Shown here piece by piece: positions 1 to 7,867 of a DNA stretch of 12,500 bases. How positions within the stretch are numbered: the first letter of the stretch is position 1; every line of letters begins with the position of its first letter. The stretch spans positions 15,437,117 to 15,449,616 of the forward strand of contig CM060342.1 in assembly GCA_030674155.1 (NCBI GenBank), given 5' to 3'. The translations under genes and the position numbers were made by a program. The notes under the pieces were generated by a model that searched no databases, was not told where the DNA came from, and was given only the letters and a program-made list of their open reading frames with translations. This DNA comes from Stramonita haemastoma (taxonomy: Eukaryota > Mollusca > Gastropoda > Neogastropoda > Muricidae).

Positions 1-95
1 CAATCAATCAATCAATCAAATTTTTATTTCCAGATGGTACATTGAGTAAGCAGCGATCTGCTTTTTTCCATCAAGCCATCTATCTAAAGAAAAGA
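1..95 (-). repeat. Tetranucleotide repeat, possible retroelement 3' end
   Basis: Positions 1-19 are a (CAAT)n run, followed by a T-rich stretch and the segment 33-80. On the minus strand this reads as sequence ending in an (ATTG)n tail. The order of T-rich stretch, 'gagtaagca' and 'gcttttttccatc' loosely recalls the reversed 3' end of the SINE copies near 11545-11600, but the match is weak. The window edge cuts the element. Confidence 0.35.
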
Positions 96-437
96 AAAGA
101 AAAAAATCAAAACAATAGCAAAAATCAAATCCTAAACAAAACAAAAACCAACAAAAAACAAAGTAGAAAATCCCTAGCAAACAAACAAAAAAAAAAAAAC
201 CAACGAAAGAAAGAAAAGGGGAAAAAGCAAACAAACAATTAAAACAACAACAACAAACATTTCACCAACATTAACTTGCTAACATGATTTCAACAACTTT
301 AAAATAAACTATGCCTATAAATAATACAAGCAACTACTATAACAACAACCAAAAGAAAAATAAAATAAATAAAATAAATAAATAAAATAAATAAATAAAA
401 AATAAAAAAAATATTTTAAAAGTCTACTCGAAAGCCA
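96..437. repeat. A-rich low-complexity stretch, no gene
   Basis: The plus strand is strongly A-rich, with degenerate AAAC/AAAG runs, a short (CAA)n run near 246-257 and an AAATA/AAAT block at about 355-413. Open frames across it encode only Lys/Asn/Gln-rich or Phe/Leu-rich strings. It may be the decayed A-tails of retroelements. I see no splice pattern or conserved protein. Confidence 0.7.
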
Positions 438-467
438 TACACACATATGCACATACACCCACACACC

Positions 468-545
<78 letters not shown>

Positions 546-550
546 CGTGC

Positions 551-628
<78 letters not shown>
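438..628. repeat. Compound (CA)n microsatellite
   Basis: Several long (CA)n runs are separated by small interruptions: an extra A near 511, 'ccccgtgcatct' at about 543-554 and another extra A near 598. The His-Thr and Cys-Val open frames across it are translation of the repeat and not genes. Long alternating purine-pyrimidine DNA of this kind can adopt Z-form. Confidence 0.95.
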
Positions 629-629
<1 letters not shown>

Positions 630-720
630 TTTGCGCTCTTCCACTCAGCTCGTATACTTGTAGGTACATGCACACATTTAAAGTCTTTTTTAATAAATCA
701 TATAGTGTCAAAAAAAAACC
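629..720. other. Short unique spacer between CA arrays
   Basis: About 90 bp of non-repetitive sequence separates the two (CA)n arrays. It holds no recognisable feature. Its presence shows that the arrays are separate loci or were split by insertion. Confidence 0.6.
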
Positions 721-721
721 C

Positions 722-803
<82 letters not shown>
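721..803. repeat. (CA)n microsatellite
   Basis: A nearly pure dinucleotide run with one slip near 756. It follows an A8 tract, which would fit birth from an A-rich retroelement tail. Confidence 0.95.
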
Positions 804-804
<1 letters not shown>

Positions 805-844
805 AGCTTATATCAATTACAATGTAACCAAAAAACATTAAGAC

Positions 845-845
<1 letters not shown>

Positions 846-904
<59 letters not shown>

Positions 905-926
905 GTAATAGTAATAATAATAATAA
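846..926. repeat. (TAA)n microsatellite
   Basis: About 27 TAA triplets with two TAG variants near 904-912. A short (CAA)n run follows at about 949-969. The poly-Leu open frame on the minus strand is an artefact of the repeat. Confidence 0.95.
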
Positions 927-1029
927 AACATTTTTTTTTAATGAATAAATACAACAACAACAACAACAAATTTTAAAAATAAATGAGTAAAATAATAAAA
1001 AATCTATAAGCAATTTATGTCTTATTTTA

Positions 1030-1070
1030 GTGTGTGTGTGTGTGTGGTGGGGGTGTGTGGGATGAGAGAG

Positions 1071-1130
<60 letters not shown>

Positions 1131-1260
1131 GAGAGAGAAGAGAGACGAGACGAGAGAGAGAGAGAGAGAAGCAGACAGACAGACAGACAGACAGCAGACA
1201 GACAGACAGACAGACAGACAGAAGACAGCAGACAGACAGACAGTCAGACAGAGACCGAGA
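1030..1260. repeat. (TG)n-(GA)n-(CAGA)n compound microsatellite
   Basis: The plus strand reads TG repeats (1030-1046), a G-rich joint, GA repeats (about 1064-1169) and CAGA repeats (about 1172-1260). The order GA then CAGA is the same as in the 5S-related array further down (3911-4160, 4843-5020, 5706-5900) and at 10729-11007. Arg-Glu and Thr-Asp-Arg-Gln frames are artefacts. Confidence 0.95.
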
Positions 1261-1440
1261 GGTCGAGAGAGACAGCACAATACAAAAAAACCCACCCAAA
1301 AAACTTCCAAAAACGCAACATAAAAAACAAGAATAAGTCGAAACAAAACACAAAACAAGGAGAGGATTCAAAACAAACCAACTCAGACCAAAACAACCAC
1401 AAAACATCATGAACACCACTCCCCTCAAACAATCAGAACT
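1261..1440. other. A/C-rich spacer, no gene seen
   Basis: The plus strand is rich in A and C, with short 'aaaacccaccc'-like stretches similar in base composition to the sequence after the CAGA block in the 5S-related units (5028-5055, 5929-5955). No conserved spacer motif such as 'ccattaaactccaatc' follows it, so I do not call it another array unit. Confidence 0.5.
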
Positions 1441-1481
1441 ACACACACACACACACACACACACACGCGCGCACCACACAC

Positions 1482-1553
<72 letters not shown>

Positions 1554-1554
1554 A
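1441..1554. repeat. (CA)n microsatellite with CG interruptions
   Basis: Long (CA)n broken by 'cgcgcgcacc' near 1467-1475 and by an A slip near 1521. Confidence 0.95.
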
Positions 1555-1638
1555 CAATGAAATAGAAAAAAACCCCACCAAGTTTCCCCCCAAACCACCA
1601 CTAATACCATTATCATTACAGACAGGGCGAGCACAGGC

Positions 1639-1640
<2 letters not shown>

Positions 1641-1681
<41 letters not shown>

Positions 1682-1687
1682 TGGGTA
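1641..1687. repeat. (GA)n followed by (GGTG)n
   Basis: A GA run (1641-1672) gives way to three GGTG/GGGT copies up to about 1687. It is homopurine and low in complexity. Confidence 0.9.
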
Positions 1688-1729
1688 AGAGAGACCTTGG
1701 GGTGGCGGTTCTCGGGTGGATCTTGTCAT

Positions 1730-1981
1730 CGAGCCCCACCCTGTCCCTCCCTCTCCTATCATTCAGCTGTCCACCCCTTTCTGACCGACTTCTTACCACC
1801 CCACCCCCCTTCCCATCCCGTCTCTTCATCAATATCCCCCCCCCCCACTCTCCACTTCTACACACTCTCCTACATTTTCATCCTTCCCCCCCACCTTCTT
1901 CTTCTTCCTCCCCAAACTTCGCCTCGTGTCTCCTTCCCTTCTGACCCTTCCCCCCCCTCCTGCCTCCTACCCCCCCCCCCC

Positions 1982-2064
<83 letters not shown>

Positions 2065-2165
2065 TCCCACATCTCCGACTCCTTTTCCGTTGTTTTCCGT
2101 TCCTCTCCCTCTCTCTTCCTTACTCTCCCCTCCCCCCTCCCTTCCCCCTGCTACTACTACAACAA
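1730..2165. repeat. Polypyrimidine tract with (TC)n and C14
   Basis: More than 400 bp of the plus strand is mostly C and T. It includes several C-homopolymers (C14 at about 1970-1983), a long (TC)n run (about 1985-2058) and a short (CTA)n/(ACA)n stretch near 2151-2166. Open frames here give Ser/Leu/Pro strings without domain features. Mirror-symmetric homopurine-homopyrimidine DNA of this kind can form triplexes. Confidence 0.9.
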
Positions 2166-2519
2166 CCAGGTGGTGGTATTTTTGTCCGGGAGGTCAAGGT
2201 AGGAGGGAGGACCTTTGACATTCGGACAGTAGGGGGTGTGTGGTTGGGAGCTCATTTGCTGTCTTGTCTGTCTTGCTGGTCACAGGAAACGCAGGATGGG
2301 GAGGAATGAGAAAAATATCCCCCCCCCCCTAAAAAAAAAAAAAGAAGAAGAAAAAATCTTTGGACACAAGACTGGATGAATACACGAACAGGTTTGATGA
2401 ACAAACGATTTTTTTTTGTTTTCACTTGGCATGCAAGAGTATCTGTTATGCAGTTGTATAGTGTTTCTTGGTTTATTTGGTTTTTTTTTGTTTTGCTTAG
2501 CTCCTCTGAAGGGTGGTGG

Positions 2520-2520
<1 letters not shown>
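2166..2520. other. No gene seen
   Basis: About 350 bp of mixed sequence with a C10 run near 2320 and A12 near 2332. Frames are short and show no domain. I find nothing else to report in it. Confidence 0.6.
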
Positions 2521-2587
<67 letters not shown>

Positions 2588-2663
2588 TGCCTGTTGCGCG
2601 CGCGCGTGTGTGTGTGGCGCGGCGGGTGTGTGTGTGGTGGGGGGGGGGGGGGGGGGGGGGGGG
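2521..2663. repeat. (TG)n, CG-rich and G25 block
   Basis: (TG)n from about 2522 to 2589, then an alternating GC core (about 2596-2606), more TG and GCGG, and an uninterrupted run of about 25 G at 2639-2663. It lies directly 5' of SINE-related sequence. G-runs also sit near the heads of the SINE copies at 6622-6630 and 11812-11828. The block has potential for Z-DNA and, in the G-run, for a G-quadruplex. Confidence 0.9.
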
Positions 2664-3163
2664 TTGGCACAGTAGTAGCCTTGTTGCACATGTGGTTTGG
2701 TGGCCCCGGGTTTGTGGCACCACCCATCCACCCACTCCTTCGAGATGGATTTTTTCCCCCTCTGGAGTTAACTTTAGTATGACCCCACTTCCCCCAAAGT
2801 CCTTCTGGTGACTCTTTTATGTAAACCGGAGGCCCCATGTGAGAAATATGGGTGGCGCTGCTTTTATGGCAACAGAATCCCCCTAGGGAGAGCATAGTGA
2901 TACCGTACAATACAACGCAGCACAACGAACAGCAGAACATCTTGCGCACACGTTAAATCTTGTTCCGCTTTCGTAAGAGTAGGCCATCATGTGCCGGTGG
3001 GAACAGATGACAATATTTACAAAAACTGCATACACACGGGGACCGGATGAAAAAAACAACACATGATTGCTTATTCTTTTATCCTCGATATAAAAGAATA
3101 AATTTAAAAAAAAAAAAAAAAAAAGCAAAACAATACAACGCAGTACAATACGATAAAATAAGT
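2664..3163 (+). mobile_element. Chimeric SINE with ATACA tail, interrupted by a second SINE
   Basis: From about 2743 the sequence aligns with the body of the full SINE at 11861-12217: both share 'ctctggagttaac' (2760-2772 and 11943-11955), and both carry a 'ggccccRTGTG' block (2831-2841 and about 12010-12020). From about 2848 it instead matches the second SINE type at 8350-8450: 'atgggtggYgctg', then 'gagagca', a 'gtgataccgtacaatacaac' stretch and an ATACA-type tail. The tail is cut at about 2925 by another SINE and resumes at 3130-3160. A clear tRNA-like head cannot be seen in 2664-2742. I read it as a chimera of two SINE families; two successive insertions are the alternative. Confidence 0.65.
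2926..3124 (+). mobile_element. 5'-truncated SINE (family A, copy 1), nested
   Basis: The segment aligns along its whole length with 12019-12215. Shared landmarks are 'cagaacatctt', 'gcacacgttaaatc', 'agagtaggccat', 'gtgccggtgggaacagatga', 'cgcatacacacgggga'-like sequence and 'aaaagaataaa', followed by a 19-A tail (3106-3124). The 5' half of the family, including the tRNA-like head, is absent. It is flanked by a near-perfect direct repeat of about 19 bp: 2907-2925 and 3130-3148, one mismatch, beginning 'acaatacaacgcag'. That is the target-site duplication expected for LINE-driven retroposition and shows the copy landed in the ATACA tail of the element described above. Confidence 0.8.
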
Positions 3164-3776
3164 CTGCTTGACTTTGAGGTGGACAATATTCTCATTGCAT
3201 CATTGTTCAAAAGCACGGAAAGAAGTTTCTGACACCAAAACTTTTTTTTCCAAACCTTCTTTTGTTTTGAAGTCAATGTAGACGACATGTCTTCATTTTG
3301 TGATTGAAAATCTACAAACTCTTGTCTTTTCCATTAAAAACACACCCTCTTCCAGCTGAGGTTTTTGTCGTTCCTTGGCTAGCTAGGGCTCCAAGGTTTA
3401 CTAATGGTGAGATTTTTGTGTTTGCGACCATTTTTGACACCCCCCCCCCCATTAAGGATTAAGGTAGCTGCAATCTGACTTCGGGCATCAGGAGAGTGAT
3501 GGGGCCCCACCAGGTAAATTTTGCCCCTCACACTGCGTGAAAAAAATCAGAGTAGTGCCACAATCGCTCCTTAATCTTGAAAGAAATTGAGGGGAAGGGC
3601 TAGATTGTATATTCTTTAAATTCATGTTTTGATGCTTAGATATTCTCTGGGTGACATTGATGGTGTAGTCTAAATTGTATGTGGTGGCCATCTTTTTCAG
3701 GATGCTATTTTCTCTCAACTATTTACTTTTTTTAATTGATGTAGTATTATCAAAGATAGTGATCAAATAACAGTGT

Positions 3777-3778
<2 letters not shown>
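3164..3778. other. Unique sequence, no gene seen
   Basis: About 600 bp of non-repetitive sequence with a C10 run near 3440 and short T-runs. The longest frame on the minus strand (3488-3718, 76 codons) has no domain, signal or coding character that I can recognise. I see no inverted repeat or SINE motif. It is among the least repetitive stretches of the window. Confidence 0.6.

Positions 3779-3868
<90 letters not shown>
3779..3868. repeat. (CA)n microsatellite
   Basis: An almost pure run of about 45 CA units. It abuts the left end of the 5S-related array and may have replaced most of a further 5S-like segment there. Confidence 0.95.
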
Positions 3869-4739
<871 letters not shown>

Positions 4740-4838
4740 GCCAACAGCATCCGTGTTCCAGGCAGATCACCTTCCATTTGACTGGACCAACCTGTCAACT
4801 TCTGATGGATGAGAATCCTGCTTGAGTATGGTGTGGCC

Positions 4839-4845
<7 letters not shown>
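4740..4845 (-). pseudogene. 5S rRNA-like pseudogene, copy I
   Basis: Read on the minus strand, the segment follows animal 5S rRNA almost end to end. It has a 5' 'atggccacacca' (5S ggccatatca), then 'ttctcatcc' (ttctcgtcc), 'gaagttga' (gaagttaag), 'tggaaggtgatctgcctgg' (tggatgggtgaccgcctgg) and a 3' 'gctgttggc' (gctgtaggc). The middle, around internal control box A, is badly changed, and about 3 bp are missing next to 'gaagttg'. With these changes it should not fold as 5S rRNA. An alternative is a 5S-headed (SINE3-type) retroposon; the tandem arrangement with another copy about 860 bp away argues for a relic 5S rDNA array. Confidence 0.75.
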
Positions 4846-4875
<30 letters not shown>

Positions 4876-4887
4876 GAGAGAGAGAGA

Positions 4888-4964
<77 letters not shown>

Positions 4965-5461
4965 AAGACAAAGAACAAAGACAGAAACAGAAAAACAGAC
5001 AGAACAGAGACAGAATAGTCAAACAGACCCCCCAAAAAACAAAACAAAAAACCCCCAATCACTCCATTAAACTCCAATCCTACTCTATCTTCCCCCAGTT
5101 TACACCTCTCCCCCTTCCTGCTTAATCCTTCCTCCGTGGGAGGAGAGAGGGAAGAAACACTGACACCCTGGGGAGTCCTGTGCCCCCCCCCCCCCCCCCC
5201 CAGGTGAAGACCTCCAGTTGGGAGAAAAGGGGCCACCATCCTGAAGAGAACACCGCCACTGAGTGTGAGCTCACACCTCCTCTGACAGTCACCAGGGGCG
5301 GGTCACTTTGAAGATGCCATGTCCCACACTGGGGAGTGACGTCCCTTTAGCACCCCAACATGGCGTTTTCAGCTGCCCCACTGTACTTTGGTTACATGAA
5401 GAGGGGTGGTGGGGTGGGGGTGGTGGTGAGTGGGGAAGGTGAAGAGAGATAGATTGAAGAG

Positions 5462-5512
<51 letters not shown>

Positions 5513-5591
5513 AGCAGACGAAAAGCCCAAAACTACAGTTTAGTATTGACAAAATTTGGATTATTTTCTTTTGGACATTATATAACAGGTT
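4740..5591 (-). repeat. Array unit II (5S-related tandem repeat)
   Basis: Order on the plus strand: reversed 5S-like segment (4740-4845), GA (4843-4888), CAGA (4889-4963), A-rich stretch, spacer from 'ccattaaactccaatc' (about 5064) to 'ctgccccactgtac' (about 5373-5386), G/T-rich stretch, GA (about 5455-5512) and 'tttagtattgac'. The spacer of this unit and that of unit III differ at only about a dozen positions over the last 180 bp by eye. Unit I is much further away, so units II and III were homogenised or duplicated more recently. Confidence 0.8.
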
Positions 5592-5702
5592 GCAAAAAGC
5601 ATTGGGTGTTCCCAGACAGTCACCCATCCAAGTATTGACTGGGTCCCACACTGCTCAACTTTGGTGATGGATGAAAATCCTGATTTGAGTGTGGTGTGGC
5701 AT

Positions 5703-5706
<4 letters not shown>
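5592..5706 (-). pseudogene. 5S rRNA-like pseudogene, copy II
   Basis: This is the better preserved copy. On the minus strand it contains 'tacttggatgggtgac' and 'tgtctgggaaca' back to back, matching internal control box C of animal 5S rRNA in about 25 of 28 positions. It also has 'tcaccaaagttgagcag' (5S tcaccgaagttaagcaa) across the box A region. The 5' end, 'aatgccacaccacactca', still resembles ggccatatcacgttga. The extreme 3' end ('gctttttgcaac') has drifted. The 5S-like part is about 115 nt, close to the usual 120. Changes lie in stems as well as loops, so I call it a pseudogene; transcription by RNA polymerase III cannot be excluded from sequence alone. Confidence 0.82.
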
Positions 5707-5794
<88 letters not shown>

Positions 5795-5807
5795 CGACCG
5801 ACCGACC

Positions 5808-5841
<34 letters not shown>

Positions 5842-6324
5842 GACAGAGACAGAGACAGAGACAGAAAGACAAAAAACAAAGACAGAAACAGAAGCAGACA
5901 AGAATAGAGACAGAACTGGTCAAACAGACCCCCCCAAAAAAAAACCAAAAAAACAATCCCTCCATTAAACTCCAATCATACAATCACTCCATTAAACTCC
6001 AATCATACTCTACCTTCCCCCAGTTCACACCTCTCCCCCTTCCTGCTTAATCCATCCTCCATGGGAGGAGAGAGGGAGGGAACCACTGGACACCCTGTGG
6101 AGTCCCGTGGCCCACACCCCTCCCCTTCCCCCCAGGTGAAGAACTCCAGTTGGGAGAAAAGGGGCCATCATCCTGAAGAGAACACCGCCACTGAGTGTGA
6201 GCTCACACCTCCACGGACAGTCACCAGGGGCAGGTCACTTTGAAGACGCCATGTCCCGCACTGGGGAGTGAGGTCGCTTTAGCACCCCAACATGGCGTTT
6301 TCAGCTGCCCCACTGTACCTTTAT

Positions 6325-6690
6325 CTCTTGTTTGTGGTTCTTTTATTTTGAAGATAACAGAATAAGCACTGGTGTGGTTTTTTTTTTCATTTTTGTTACA
6401 ACCAGTCCCTGTGTCCATGTTATTTTGGAAATGATTTAAAAAAATATATTTTGTTATCCATTCTCACTAGCACACTGTAGCCCCTTTTTTCTTCCCAAAT
6501 TGCGAAACATACTTTTAACGTGTGTGTGAGATGTTCTGTATGTGTTCCGACATCGGCTCTCAATTTATAGTCTCAAATGAAGGAGATTTGGGGAGTGGAG
6601 TAGTTGCTGACTTTAAATGGGGGGGGGGATCCCCTTGAGCAGGGCTCGAACCTGGGTCAGCAGTGCAAACACAATGCTCTAAGCACGTGA
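6325..6690 (-). mobile_element. Near full-length SINE (family A, copy 2)
   Basis: Read on the minus strand, this copy has a tRNA-like head (about 6690-6640) with a good B box ('ggttcgagcc', about 6654-6645), then a C-rich stretch, 'ttgagactataaa', 'cagaacatct', 'cacacgttaaa', a 'gtgctagtgagaa' section, 'cacagggactggt' and 'gtgcttattctgttatc'. It ends in 'aaaataaaag' (about 6349-6340) and a degraded tail. The blocks fall in the same order as in 11861-12217. The 5' end of the head, including the A box, is missing or very diverged. No target-site duplication is evident. The insertion splits array unit III, so it is younger than that unit. Confidence 0.78.
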
Positions 6691-6734
6691 TGGGAGGGGG
6701 AAGTGGTGAGTGGAAAGTACAAGGGACTATTTTG

Positions 6735-6881
6735 TGGGAGAGAGAGAGAGAGAGGGGGGGGGGGGGGGCAAACAGAAGGGCAAGAGACAGAGACTCAGAG
6801 CAAAAGAGGCACACAGAGAGGAGAGACAGAGAAAGAGAGAGAGACAGAGACAAAGAGAGAGAGACAGAGAGAGAGAGAGGG

Positions 6882-6937
<56 letters not shown>

Positions 6938-7260
6938 AGAGAGACAAAGAGACAAAGACAGTCACAGAGAAAAAGACAGAGAGAGGCAGAAAGAGACAGA
7001 CAGAGAGACAGAATGATGTGAAGGAAGATGAAAATGATGAGAAAATGAGAGAGGAGGAGGAGAAAAGAAAAGAAGAAGAAGAAGAAGAAAAAGAAGAGAG
7101 AAGAAGAAGAAGAAGAAGAAGAAGAAGAAGAAGAAGAAGAAGAAGAAGAAGAAGAAGAAGAAAGAGAAGCAGCAGAAGAAGAAGAAATAAAAGAAGAAAT
7201 AAAGAAGAAGGAACAGACAATTCCAGAGAGAGACAGGAGAAAAGAAAAGAAAAAAGAACA
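6735..7260. repeat. Purine-rich tract with G-run, GA and (AAG)n
   Basis: The tract has GA (6739-6754), a run of about 14 G (6755-6768), GA/GACA mixtures to about 7016, and a GAA/AAG triplet array (about 7071-7186). Nearly all of the plus strand is purine. The Arg/Glu-rich frames, including one of 189 codons, are repeat artefacts. The first half is the right-hand end of the 5S-related array. Confidence 0.9.
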
Positions 7261-7356
7261 CTACCCAATTAAACACGACGATAGAGACAATTCATCACCA
7301 ATAAATTTAACATTTTAACAACTTGATTCTCATAATAAAACGAATTATAGCACTCA

Positions 7357-7866
7357 TCATCAATTAACACCAAGTTCTACCAGCTTTCAATAATCATAAA
7401 GGACTACCTGAAATGAATATATGACAAGTAACGACATCATATCAATATATAAAAAAAGAATTAAAAAGCAGCAAAGAAAGCCATAGATATATGACATCAT
7501 CACTTCATCCTCCCTGTTAAAACAACTTCTGTTCTCTTCCTTCACCTCAGGCAGCTACCCTCAACCCCATTACATCCCCTTCCCGCTTTCCAGCTCACGT
7601 GCCGAAGCTTAGATTAATCGCCCTTAGTGTCCAATTCTTCAGAGTGGTGTCCCTTTACTGGCCAAAGATGGCGTTTCTGAGCCTGAGGGGGAGGGAGGAA
7701 GAGAAAAGAAGTTGTTTAAGCGGGGAGGGATGAAGTGACGATATCATTATCTTCCACTTCCCTGTTGCTTTTTATGGACATGACGTCGTTTACCTGTCGT
7801 GCATATTCATTTCAGGGAGTCTTTTATGGTTACTGAAAGCTTGTAGAACTTGGTGTCAAATGGTGA
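7357..7866. mobile_element. Foldback / MITE-like inverted repeat
   Basis: The left arm (7357 to about 7553) and the reverse complement of the right arm (about 7681-7866) align along their length. Both contain 'acaccaagttctac', 'agctttca', 'cctgaaatgaatat', 'cacttcatcc', 'aacaacttct' and 'ctcttcc' in the same order. The outer 90 bp match best; the arms diverge inside and have small indels. The loop is about 127 bp. There is no transposase frame. Long imperfect inverted repeats with a short non-coding loop are typical of foldback elements and MITEs. Ends and target-site duplication are not clear: the left end merges into AT-rich DNA and the right end touches the next SINE. Confidence 0.75.
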
Positions 7867-7867
7867 C

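Larger units (their letters stand above)
5592..7016 (-). repeat. Array unit III (5S-related), interrupted by a SINE
   Basis: Order on the plus strand: 5S-like segment (5592-5706), GA (5705-5789), five GACC units (about 5789-5808), CAGA (to about 5900), A/C-rich stretch, a 27-bp direct duplication (5954-5980 and 5981-6007), and the spacer to 'ctgccccactgtac' (6305-6318). Here the sequence leaves the unit for about 370 bp of minus-strand SINE and resumes at about 6688, where 'ggaagtggtgagtggaaagt' and 'gggacta' match 4553-4579 of unit I. A GA/GACA-rich end runs to about 7016. No further 5S-like segment follows. Confidence 0.75.

Noticed and set aside
1..80. Fifth copy of the family A SINE 3' end
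   Set aside because: Only short stretches agree and the order is uncertain; reported only as a possible retroelement end.
447..827. Open frames of His-Thr, Cys-Val or Val-Cys strings over CA/TG tracts
   Set aside because: They are translations of dinucleotide repeats, present in several frames at once and without any non-repeat domain.
1261..1440. Another unit of the 5S-related array after the GA/CAGA block at 1064-1260
   Set aside because: The A/C-rich stretch is similar in composition, but the spacer motif and 5S sequence are both missing.
813..1593. Leu/Ser/Cys-rich frames of 181-188 codons on the minus strand
   Set aside because: They cross (TAA)n, (GA)n and (CAGA)n repeats; all of the apparent length comes from the repeats.
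1409..2218. Frame of 269 codons, the longest in the window
   Set aside because: It is built from (CA)n, (GA)n and (TC)n translations joined by pyrimidine-rich Pro/Ser sequence, with no domain.
3488..3718. 76-codon frame on the minus strand in unique sequence
   Set aside because: No recognisable motif, no initiation or splice context and no continuation; length is within chance for this base composition.
5592..5706. A functional 5S rRNA gene
   Set aside because: Changes at the 3' end and in stem positions, and loss of the terminal sequence, make a working 5S rRNA unlikely; kept as a pseudogene.
6703..7272. Arg/Glu-rich frame of 189 codons resembling a coiled coil
   Set aside because: The composition is fully explained by GA, GACA and AAG repeats; all reading frames of the tract look similar.
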